Shown here: one piece after another, positions 1 through 5,225 of the stretch
Position numbering within the stretch: position 1 is the first letter of the stretch
Layout of the letters: each line of letters starts with the position of its first letter
Origin: Chloroflexia bacterium
Lineage (GTDB): Bacteria; Chloroflexota; Chloroflexia; Thermomicrobiales; UBA6265
Direction of reading: 5' to 3'
DNA length: 6,115 nucleotides
Assembly (NCBI GenBank): GCA_013696265.1
Contig: JACCYX010000293.1
Span: 1 to 6,115, forward strand
Notes under the pieces: generated by a model
The model's input: only the letters and a program-made list of their open reading frames with translations
The model's database searches: none
What the model was told of the DNA's origin: nothing
Made by a program: the position numbers and the translations under genes

Positions 1-521
1 AGATCGAAGGCGTTGACGCGCATGCCGCTTGCCTGAAAGACCTGGGCGGCAAGATTGCCGACGAGTCCCAGGCCGACGACCGCCACCTGGTCACCCGGAC
101 GGGCGAATGTCGTGACCAGGGTTGTCATGGAGACCGTCGCCAAACGCGCGAAGACCGCCTCCTCGTCGGCGAGTCCGTCCGGTACCGGAACGCACAGCAT
201 GCGGCGTACGTCGCCGCGCACCACCGTCGCGTGATTCCCCATGGTGTAGACGCGATCGCCAGGCGCAACGCCCGTCTCCTCGCCCGCGCCGAGCACCGTG
301 CCGACATTGGCATAGCCAACCGTGGACATCGGGAACTCGGGAGGCACGTCGGAGTCGAACATGAGCTTGCCCCGCAGCCGGGCAAGTTCGGTGCCGGGAC
401 TGATCAACGTCCGGTGCGTCCGCACCACCACCTCATGGCGCCCCAGACCGGACTCATCGAGATCGACGTCCTCGAGTTCCACCAGATTCGGAGCCGGAAA
501 AACCACCCGGGTGCTGTTCAT
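1..521 (-). CDS. MDR-superfamily dehydrogenase, 'GTE' subfamily, partial (3' end beyond window)
   Basis: The first 173 residues of a medium-chain dehydrogenase/reductase, still open at the window edge (full members are about 330-360 residues). Visible features: an N-terminal GroES-like domain with the ISPGTE motif at residues 40-45, where classical zinc alcohol dehydrogenases carry the catalytic-zinc cysteine; a GYANVG stretch (69-74) replacing the usual GHE motif; GDRVY (88-92); and the start of the Rossmann fold with GLGLVG at 150-155 followed by a strand ending in Asp173, a position that usually favours NAD(H). The missing zinc Cys and the GTE motif match the zinc-independent bi-domain-oxidoreductase/BchC-like branch of MDR proteins. 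The start is the ATG at 521-519, with a GGAGG (complement of 531-535) 9 nt upstream. It is divergent from the transport operon and probably co-regulated with it, suggesting oxidation or reduction of a sugar, polyol or sugar acid. The substrate is unknown. The family call is firm; the specific role is inference. Confidence 0.85.
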   Translation of the reverse strand, partial: MNSTRVVFPAPNLVELEDVDLDESGLGRHEVVVRTHRTLISPGTELARLRGKLMFDSDVPPEFPMSTVGYANVGTVLGAGEETGVAPGDRVYTMGNHATVVRGDVRRMLCVPVPDGLADEEAVFARLATVSMTTLVTTFARPGDQVAVVGLGLVGNLAAQVFQASGMRVNAFD

Positions 522-573
522 CCGCGTACACCTCCGAGAGACGAGATAACCATCGAATCGCTCCAGGATGTCG

Positions 574-594
574 GGCCGGTGAGGGATACCGGCC
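574..594. repeat. Hyphenated palindrome, 7-bp perfect arms (candidate operator or leader hairpin)
   Basis: GGCCGGT (574-580) and ACCGGCC (588-594) are perfect inverted copies separated by 7 bp. If the minus-strand promoter at 659-688 is correct, this lies in the dehydrogenase 5' leader, about 53 nt ahead of the start codon. It could be a regulator site or an RNA stem-loop. No T-tract follows on either strand, so it is not a standard terminator. Confidence 0.45.
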
Positions 595-621
595 GTGCGC
601 GTACGGCGTGAAATCAGTCGT

Positions 622-638
622 CACCTGCCCGTCAGGTG
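622..638. repeat. Hyphenated palindrome CACCTG-N5-CAGGTG (candidate operator)
   Basis: Six-bp perfect inverted arms (622-627 and 633-638) with a 5-bp spacer. The 17-bp size and symmetry suit a dimeric winged-helix regulator. It would sit about 14-30 bp downstream of the inferred minus-strand start of transcription, a roadblock position, and roughly 100 bp upstream of the plus-strand start. The IclR protein encoded at 4346-5155 is the obvious candidate ligand, but this is inference. Confidence 0.4.
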
Positions 639-658
639 GTCCGTTGGCGCTGGCCGCG

Positions 659-688
659 ATCCTACCAGTTCATCAGTGTGAATGGCAA
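659..688 (-). promoter_or_regulatory. Sigma70-type promoter for the divergent dehydrogenase
   Basis: Read on the minus strand: -35 TTGCCA (complement of 683-688, 5 of 6 matches to TTGACA), an 18-bp spacer, and -10 TAGGAT (complement of 659-664, 4 of 6 matches) preceded by TGG, an extended -10. The predicted start near 652 gives a leader of about 130 nt carrying both palindromes at 574-594 and 622-638. Assigned from sequence match only. Confidence 0.5.
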
Positions 689-697
689 TACAGCCTG

Positions 698-726
698 TTG
701 AACATTTCTGGGATGCCTGATAAGAT
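698..726 (+). promoter_or_regulatory. Sigma70-type promoter for the transport/catabolic operon
   Basis: -35 TTGAAC (698-703), exactly 17 bp of spacer, and -10 TAAGAT (721-726) preceded by TGA, an extended -10. The predicted transcript starts near 731-734. The -35 box is inside a small perfect palindrome TGTTGAACA (696-704), where a bound repressor would block polymerase. It is back to back with the minus-strand promoter, with 9 bp (689-697) between the two -35 boxes. Confidence 0.55.
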
Positions 727-732
727 GCCGAC

Positions 733-942
733 CATAGAAAAAGCCCAAGATTCCAGCGTGACCGTTTGTCCGACCTCAGCTTGAATGGTCCAAGGCCGCC
801 GTGGATGCGGCCCCGCCCGAGACATGGGGAGGAGGGAACCGGCAACCGCAATCGACTTGGGAATTCCCCCGTTCGCGATAGACGAGATCGGCGCCGAGCA
901 TATGACATCCCGGCGGTGGCAAGCGTTGTTCAGGAGAAGCAC
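733..942 (+). other. Long 5' leader of the binding-protein mRNA
   Basis: If the promoter at 698-726 is used, about 210 nt precede the start codon, unusually long for a simple operon. Within it: a perfect 6-bp stem, GGCCGC (794-799) with GCGGCC (807-812) and a 7-nt loop; a purine-rich GGGGAGGAGGG run near 827-837 that resembles a ribosome-binding site but leads to no credible gene; and two 10-bp perfect palindromes, GGGAATTCCC (859-868) and TCGGCGCCGA (888-897), each short enough to be chance. No riboswitch family is recognised. An additional nearer promoter cannot be excluded. Confidence 0.35.
932..936 (+). promoter_or_regulatory. Ribosome-binding site fixing the binding-protein start at 943
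   Basis: AGGAG lies 6 nt before the ATG at 943. The open frame extends upstream to an ATG at 766, but this site and the twin-arginine signal directly after 943 show that the later start is used. Confidence 0.8.
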
Positions 943-2301
943 ATGGCCAGCGAGCAAAGATTGAATCGTCGCCACTTCCTCTCGACCGTCGGCGGAAGCG
1001 CGGCCGCGGCCGCATTTCTCTCGACCCAGGGCGGCGCGAATGCGTCACCGGGGGAATCCCCCTTTGGCGCCGCCCCCGCCCAAGACGAGGCCCAGGAGAT
1101 CCGGCTGCTCATCCGTGACGATATCAGGAGCGCCTACGCGGCGGACGCGGCGGTCGAACTCTGGCAAAGCGAATTCCCGGCCCAGGTGGTGCTCGACGTT
1201 CCCCCGGTTGGCGCGGACATCTCCCAGCGGGTCCAGGCCGCGCAGGCATCCGGCGACCTGGTGTGGGACGGACACGCGGTGATCGAAATGCCCACCAGCA
1301 CCATTCAATGGGTCAGCCGGGACATTATCTCGCCCCTGGACGATTACATCGCGGCCTCGAGTATCCCAGAGGCCCAGCAGGTCATCGATGGCATCATCCC
1401 AAGCATCGCCGAATCACTCCTGTACGAAGGCCAGCGCTACGCCATCCCCGGCAACGTCGGCAGCGTTGCCCTGGCCTGGATGACGGAACCGCTCGAACGC
1501 GCCGGCATCACCGAGAATCCCGTCTCGTGGCAGGAAGTCCACGATGCGGCGGCTGCCATCTACGAAGCCGCGCCGGAATTCACCCCCTTCGATTCCGCGG
1601 GCACACCGCTCTGCGATCTCTGGTCCATGATCTGGGGCGCCAGCGATACCCCGATCCTCGAAGACGGCATGGTCGACATCGCCGGCGAAGCGTCGATCGC
1701 GGCCATCGAATGGATGCGGGGGATGGTCGAGGAGCAACTGATGCCGCCCACGCGGTCGGCGCCCACGACCGTGAACCAGAACTTCCAGGACTGGCAACGA
1801 GGCTCCACCGCGATGATCACCTCGTTCGATGTCGCCGCCACCATCAACCAGCAAACCTTCGGGGTCGAAGCCGCGATGAACGGCCTCAACATGCGCCGGG
1901 ACAAGGAGCAGGTCGGCGCCGGAACGCCCTTCTGGACCAACGCCTCCGTGGTCCTGAACGGGGCGCGGAACCCGCAAGGCATGACCGACTTCCTGCTGTG
2001 GTGGTTCAGCCCAAGCAACGAAGCGACGGGCCGGCAAATCGCCGAGGTGGCGGCGAAGCCGTGCTACCAGTACACCTACGACACATTCATCGCCAACAAC
2101 CCCGAGTACCAGTGGGAACTCGATGCGATCGAAGTCGTCCGCAATTCGGTTCCGTTCCGCACGGACAATACCCGCAACATCCAGTCGGAGGCGACGCAGC
2201 CCTGGCTCGAGCAGGCGATCGCCGGGGAAATCGATCCCGCCGAGGCGATGCAAAGCGCCCTCCAGGATATCCAGGACGATATCGAACGGCTGACAAGCTA
2301 A
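943..2301 (+). CDS. Tat-exported ABC transporter solute-binding protein, family 1 (sugar type)
   Basis: A 452-residue extracellular binding protein that would capture a carbohydrate and deliver it to the two permeases encoded downstream. The N-terminus has a twin-arginine motif (NRRHFLS, residues 8-14), a small-residue hydrophobic stretch (15-28) and an Ala-x-Ala site (32-34), then a Pro/Ala/Gly-rich linker to about residue 50. There is no lipobox cysteine, so it is not an ordinary lipoprotein. The mature part shows family-1 features: a YEGQRYAIPG segment (161-170) like the Y-x-G-x-x-Y-x-x-P motif of maltose/glycerol-phosphate binding proteins, a FQDWQRGSTAM segment (281-291) matching the conserved G-x-x-AM region, and a C-terminal AGEIDPAEAMQ segment (427-437) typical of the family. 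Aromatic residues (Trp227, Trp231, Trp331, Trp353, Trp354) are candidates for sugar stacking. Length is normal (about 420-460). It is first in the operon. The ligand cannot be read from sequence; the enzymes nearby suggest a deoxy-sugar, aldonate or related glycoside. Confidence 0.9.
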   Translation: MASEQRLNRRHFLSTVGGSAAAAAFLSTQGGANASPGESPFGAAPAQDEAQEIRLLIRDDIRSAYAADAAVELWQSEFPAQVVLDVPPVGADISQRVQAAQASGDLVWDGHAVIEMPTSTIQWVSRDIISPLDDYIAASSIPEAQQVIDGIIPSIAESLLYEGQRYAIPGNVGSVALAWMTEPLERAGITENPVSWQEVHDAAAAIYEAAPEFTPFDSAGTPLCDLWSMIWGASDTPILEDGMVDIAGEASIAAIEWMRGMVEEQLMPPTRSAPTTVNQNFQDWQRGSTAMITSFDVAATINQQTFGVEAAMNGLNMRRDKEQVGAGTPFWTNASVVLNGARNPQGMTDFLLWWFSPSNEATGRQIAEVAAKPCYQYTYDTFIANNPEYQWELDAIEVVRNSVPFRTDNTRNIQSEATQPWLEQAIAGEIDPAEAMQSALQDIQDDIERLTS

Positions 2302-2323
2302 AGCGAGGCAGCGCCGCCTCGCT
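2302..2323 (+). promoter_or_regulatory. Intercistronic hairpin 1, directly after the binding-protein stop codon
   Basis: AGCGAGGC (2302-2309) pairs perfectly with GCCTCGCT (2316-2323) around a 6-nt loop. It begins on the base following the TAA stop. No U-tract follows, so it looks like an RNA 3'-end stabiliser or processing/attenuation element rather than a full intrinsic terminator. Confidence 0.6.
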
Positions 2324-2344
2324 GGCAATGAATCACCAGCCCTG

Positions 2345-2370
2345 GCCGGGCATCGCCACCGATGCCCGGC
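2345..2370 (+). promoter_or_regulatory. Intercistronic hairpin 2, 11-bp GC-rich stem
   Basis: GCCGGGCATCG (2345-2355) pairs perfectly with CGATGCCCGGC (2360-2370) around a 4-nt CCAC loop, and weaker wobble pairs extend it outward. It is followed by TGGTTCCTGG and not by a U-run. The alternative ATG at 2362 lies inside its right arm, which argues against that start for the permease. With hairpin 1 it probably sets the binding-protein to permease mRNA ratio, as known for malE-malF type junctions. Confidence 0.7.
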
Positions 2371-2393
2371 TGGTTCCTGGCGATGCATGCAAA

Positions 2394-2399
2394 GGGAAG
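2394..2399 (+). promoter_or_regulatory. Ribosome-binding site supporting the permease start at 2404
   Basis: GGGAAG lies 4 nt before the ATG at 2404, a rather short spacing. Neither in-frame alternative (ATG at 2362 inside a hairpin, ATG at 2383) has a purine-rich site, so 2404 is preferred. Confidence 0.55.
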
Positions 2400-2403
2400 A
2401 ACC

Positions 2404-3366
2404 ATGGGGTCCAGAGCGCGAAGAGCGCCCAGGCAAGTCGGTGAGCGGAACAATGCGTGGGCGTATCTTTTCATTGCCCCGGCGATCGGGCTGTACCTGC
2501 TCTTCAGTATCTGGCCCATCTTCCGCGGCGCCGCCATGGCCTTTACCGATTACCGGTTCATCTATTCCGAGACGCGATGGGACTTCAACGGCCTCTCGAA
2601 CTACCGCGAAATGTGGGGCGACGATAACTTCTGGGCCGCGCTGCGCGTCACGCTCCGCTTTACGCTCTACGTGCTCCCGTTCACGGTGCTGATTTCCTTT
2701 GTCCTCGCGGTCGTCATCAGCAGGGTCACCCGGCTGGCTGGCTTCTATCGATGGATGATCTACCTCCCCGTCATCCTGCCGGTTGCCGTGACCTACCTCA
2801 TGTTCGGCGAACTGTTCAACACCCGGTTTGGGCTCATCAATGTCACGCTCCAGAATCTCGGCATGGAGCGGCCCCCAAACTGGCTGAGCGATGTGGATTA
2901 TGCGTTGCGCGCGCTTTCGATCGCCGATATCTGGCGCGGGGTCGGGTTTCCGACGCTGCTCTTCCTGATCGGTCTCTACGCCATCGGCACGGACCTCTAC
3001 GAGGCGGCGGCGGTCGATGGGGCCACGGGATGGCAACAGCTGCGCTCGATTACGCTCCCGCTCCTCAAGCCTGTTTTCGCGCTGGTGCTGCTGCTTGGCC
3101 TTTCATCCATCCCGATGACGATCGATCCGATGCTGATCCTGACCGGCGGCGCCCCGCGGGACACCACCATGACCCTGGGACTCTATTCCTACCAGATCGC
3201 GTTCCAGTTCGGTGACCTGCGGCTTGGATACGCATCGGCGATAAACCTTGTGTTGGGGCTCTCGAGTGCGGTCGTCGCCCTGATCGTCTTCCGAAGCCTG
3301 CGCGGCGACATTGAAAGCACCGGTCCGGGGCGTCGTTGGTGGCGCAAGCGGAACGCGACCCCGTAG
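2404..3366 (+). CDS. ABC sugar transporter permease, MalF/UgpA type
   Basis: A 320-residue inner-membrane protein, one half of the permease dimer that moves the ligand from the binding protein into the cytoplasm. About six membrane segments are visible, near residues 20-42, 84-106, 116-138, 178-196, 224-243 and 279-297. The cytoplasmic EAA loop that docks on the ATPase is clear at 200-223 (EAAAVDGATGW followed by LPLLKPV). The TGGAP segment (247-251) and the following GLYSYQIAF stretch are typical of the first permease of the CUT1-like group. The short N-terminal arm is basic (RARRAPR), consistent with a cytoplasmic start, and the tail is strongly basic (RRWWRKR). It lies 102 bp after the binding-protein gene, a gap holding two hairpins, and 28 bp before the second permease. 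Family assignment is firm; substrate is unknown. Confidence 0.92.
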   Translation: MGSRARRAPRQVGERNNAWAYLFIAPAIGLYLLFSIWPIFRGAAMAFTDYRFIYSETRWDFNGLSNYREMWGDDNFWAALRVTLRFTLYVLPFTVLISFVLAVVISRVTRLAGFYRWMIYLPVILPVAVTYLMFGELFNTRFGLINVTLQNLGMERPPNWLSDVDYALRALSIADIWRGVGFPTLLFLIGLYAIGTDLYEAAAVDGATGWQQLRSITLPLLKPVFALVLLLGLSSIPMTIDPMLILTGGAPRDTTMTLGLYSYQIAFQFGDLRLGYASAINLVLGLSSAVVALIVFRSLRGDIESTGPGRRWWRKRNATP

Positions 3367-3382
3367 CCGCTCGATCTACCTG

Positions 3383-3387
3383 AAGGA
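3383..3387 (+). promoter_or_regulatory. Ribosome-binding site fixing the second permease start at 3395
   Basis: AAGGA lies 7 nt before the ATG at 3395. The frame stays open back to an ATG at 3311 inside the previous gene, but that extension would overlap the first permease by 56 bp and gives an arginine-rich sequence with no family match. Confidence 0.7.
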
Positions 3388-3394
3388 ACGTCCC

Positions 3395-4315
3395 ATGGCC
3401 TCGACATCGCTGGTTCCCGCGGACTCCGTGTCTCGCAAGAAGAGTCTTCGGAGCCGAATCGCGCGCAGCGAGTGGTATTTGCACGTCGTCATGATCGTCG
3501 CGTTGCTCGTGACGTTCGTTCCGATCATCTGGATGATCTCGACATCGTTCAAGGATCGCCTCGGCTTTGCCGAACATCCCGCCAGCCTGATTCCGTGGGA
3601 TCCCACCTTCGTCAACTACCGCTACATGCTGACCGCGGTCGACAATCTCCCGGTCTATATGCGGAACAGCTTCATCCTGGCGATCGGCACGGCGGTCATC
3701 CAGGTCTTCGTGGCCTCGCTGGCGGGGTATGCGTTCGCCCGGATGCACTTTCGGGGCAAGAACGTGATCCTGACCCTGCTGATCGTCTCGATCTTCGTTC
3801 CGCGCTCGGGGGGCTTGATGGCCCTGTATGAGTTGATGGCCTTCCTCGACCTGCGGAACAGCCTCTTCGGGCTCATCCTGCTCTTCGCCGCCAACGTGCC
3901 GGTCCCGATTTTCATCATGCGGCAGGCGTTCCTGTCGGTCCCGAAGGAAATCGAGGAGGCGGCGATCCTGGACGGGGCAAGCTGGTTCCGGGTCTATCGT
4001 CAAATTGCCTTGCCGCTGGCGCTTGGCGGCATGGTGATCGTGGCGACCCTGGCCTTCATCACCGCCTGGAGCGATTATCTCGTCACCTTCACGATGATCG
4101 ACCTGGATAGTCAAATGACGCTTTCGGTCGGCATCCAAAAGGTGCTTGCCACCTCGTATCAGTCGGCGTTGACCACCCAGTTCCAGGGGCAACTCTCCGG
4201 CGAGACCGCCGATGCGGCCATGCTCCTGACGGCAACGCTGCCCGTGGTCGTCTTCTACGCGCTGCTCCAGCGCTGGTTCATGCGCGGGCTGACGGAAGGG
4301 GCGGTCAAGTTCTGA
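3395..4315 (+). CDS. ABC sugar transporter permease, MalG/UgpE type
   Basis: A 306-residue inner-membrane protein, partner of the preceding permease. Membrane segments are seen near residues 29-50, 90-115, 124-146, 154-176, 208-230 and 276-295. The EAA loop at 188-211 (EAAILDGASWFRVYRQIALP) has the conserved Gly at 194. The N-terminal segment ends in a PIIWMISTSFK stretch (43-53), followed by NYRYM (74-78) and the NSF motif (91-93), which are hallmarks of the second CUT1-type permease. The C-terminus GLTEGAVKF is the usual ending of the family. The loop 235-275, before the last membrane segment, contains MTLSVGIQ, also typical. It is probably translationally close to its neighbours (28 bp before, 30 bp after). 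Substrate specificity cannot be derived. Confidence 0.93.
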   Translation: MASTSLVPADSVSRKKSLRSRIARSEWYLHVVMIVALLVTFVPIIWMISTSFKDRLGFAEHPASLIPWDPTFVNYRYMLTAVDNLPVYMRNSFILAIGTAVIQVFVASLAGYAFARMHFRGKNVILTLLIVSIFVPRSGGLMALYELMAFLDLRNSLFGLILLFAANVPVPIFIMRQAFLSVPKEIEEAAILDGASWFRVYRQIALPLALGGMVIVATLAFITAWSDYLVTFTMIDLDSQMTLSVGIQKVLATSYQSALTTQFQGQLSGETADAAMLLTATLPVVVFYALLQRWFMRGLTEGAVKF

Positions 4316-4345
4316 GCGACGCGATGATGACCGGAGGTTGACGCC

Positions 4346-5155
4346 ATGCCCCTGGATGACGATGAAGCAAGCCCTGGAAGCGTGAAATCGGCGCATCGGA
4401 CCCTCTCGATCCTCGAGCTGCTGACGCGGGCCGATTCTCCGCTCACGTTTGGGGAGATTTCCAGCGCGCTCGGCTACCCGCGGTCGAGCCTCTTCGGATT
4501 GTTGAACACGTTGCAGGCCCGGCGCTGGATCGAACTTGACGAAAGCGCACGAACCTACCGGCTGGGAGTCCGGACGTTCGAAGCGGGGAATGCGTATGGA
4601 CGATCGCTCAGCCTGCTGCCCATCGCGATGCCGCATATGCGGCGAGTCTGCCATGCGCTCGACGAAACCGTGCAGATCGCGGTGCTGGACGGCCGGTACA
4701 ACGTCTACCTCGGCAAGGTGGAAGGGAAGAGTCACTTGCGGCTCGCGTCGGAGGTCGGTCGTCGCCTGGAGGCTCACGCAACCGCGCTTGGCAAAATGCT
4801 CCTGGCCGGCCTGACGGATGAGGAATTCGCTCGCCTGTTCGATGGCGTCGAACTCGAGGTCTTCACCCCGAACACCTGTGCAACCCTGACCGCCCTGAAG
4901 GACGAACTGGACAAGACACGGACGAGAGGATACGCCGAAGACAATGAGGAGTACACCACGGGCGTCCGCTGCTTCGCGGTGCCGGTGCCCAACCACATGG
5001 GCCGAACGATCGCCGCCCTGAGTGTGTCGTTCCCAACAGTGCGGTTCACGGACGCCAAAGGCGAGGAGGCACGGGCGCTCCTGTGGAAAGCGGCCGACGG
5101 CACTTCGGCAACGCTCGGGTATCGATCGAACGCCATTGCCGGCAAGAGCATCTGA
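4346..5155 (+). CDS. IclR-family transcriptional regulator
   Basis: A 269-residue DNA-binding regulator, the family's usual length (about 240-280). The N-terminal winged helix-turn-helix occupies roughly residues 14-75: the SAHRTLSILELL start, the FGEISSALGYPRSSLFGLL helix pair (35-53) and the wing ending in YRLG. The C-terminal effector-binding domain includes the HATALGKMLLAGL segment (144-156) and the family signature around 195-216 (GYAEDNEEYTTGVRCFAVPV), which lines the small-molecule pocket. IclR proteins bind as dimers or tetramers to palindromes in promoter regions and respond to pathway intermediates, often sugar acids or keto acids (KdgR, for example). A strong GGAGG (4333-4337) lies 8 nt before the ATG. 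It sits inside the operon between the permeases and the dehydratase, so it probably controls this locus and itself; the divergent region at 574-726 is the most likely target. Effector and sign of regulation are unknown. Confidence 0.93.
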   Translation: MPLDDDEASPGSVKSAHRTLSILELLTRADSPLTFGEISSALGYPRSSLFGLLNTLQARRWIELDESARTYRLGVRTFEAGNAYGRSLSLLPIAMPHMRRVCHALDETVQIAVLDGRYNVYLGKVEGKSHLRLASEVGRRLEAHATALGKMLLAGLTDEEFARLFDGVELEVFTPNTCATLTALKDELDKTRTRGYAEDNEEYTTGVRCFAVPVPNHMGRTIAALSVSFPTVRFTDAKGEEARALLWKAADGTSATLGYRSNAIAGKSI

Positions 5156-5225
5156 CGTGTCGCGTTTTGCGGCGCCATGCCGACAGGTACGATGTTTTCG
5201 TTAGCTGGAGAAAGGGTTTCACTTC
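5156..5225 (+). other. Gap between regulator and dehydratase genes
   Basis: 70 bp without a clear hairpin or terminator, so read-through from the upstream operon is expected. A TACGAT (5188-5193) resembles a -10 box, but the best upstream partners (TTGCGG at 15 bp or TTTTGC at 17 bp) are poor, so an internal promoter is only weakly suggested. Confidence 0.3.
5211..5216 (+). promoter_or_regulatory. Ribosome-binding site for the GTG start at 5226
   Basis: AAAGGG lies 9 nt before a GTG start, with GGAG a little further up at 5207-5210. An in-frame TAG at 5202-5204 rules out any upstream start, and the next in-frame ATG (5250) would remove the conserved first strand (VKITGIEA). Confidence 0.65.

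Larger units (their letters stand above)
522..942. other. Divergent intergenic region, 421 bp
   Basis: No convincing gene lies here. It contains, left to right: the ribosome-binding site of the minus-strand dehydrogenase (531-535), a hyphenated palindrome (574-594), a second one (622-638), a minus-strand promoter (659-688), a plus-strand promoter (698-726) and a leader of about 210 nt for the binding-protein gene. The stretch about 665-760 is visibly more AT-rich than its surroundings, as expected for a promoter core. Open frames that read across it are GC-rich shadows or upstream extensions of the binding-protein frame, without ribosome-binding sites or family features. Confidence 0.75.

Noticed and set aside
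231..611. 126-residue plus-strand open frame opposite the dehydrogenase
   Set aside because: Runs antisense to the MDR gene, which has GTE, GDRVY and Rossmann motifs; no ribosome-binding site of note.
677..692. CRP-like half site TGTGA in the promoter region
   Set aside because: The second half matches poorly (ATACA versus TCACA); not enough to call a site.
766..942. Upstream 59-residue extension of the binding-protein frame
   Set aside because: No ribosome-binding site at 766, Arg/Pro-rich low-quality sequence, and it would bury the Tat signal that must be N-terminal. The ATG at 943 has AGGAG at the right distance.
824..964. Possible small upstream ORF starting at the ATG at 824
   Set aside because: No ribosome-binding site ahead of its ATG, and it overlaps the binding-protein start out of frame; nothing recognisable in its short product.
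1263..2444. 393-residue plus-strand open frame in another frame of the binding-protein gene
   Set aside because: Arg/His-rich composition with no motifs; frame-shifted shadow.
1414..3036. 540-residue minus-strand open frame across the binding protein and permease 1
   Set aside because: Same shadow pattern; the plus-strand genes have domain motifs, signal peptide and ribosome-binding sites.
4500..4508. Second copy of the 9-mer TGTTGAACA, also at the plus-strand -35 region
   Set aside because: It lies inside the IclR coding sequence at a conserved LLNTL codon run, so chance plus protein constraint explains it.
3065..4996. 643-residue minus-strand open frame across permease 2 and the IclR gene
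   Set aside because: Shadow of GC-rich codon use: charged, Arg/Asp/His/Gln-rich, no family features, and lies opposite two clear genes.
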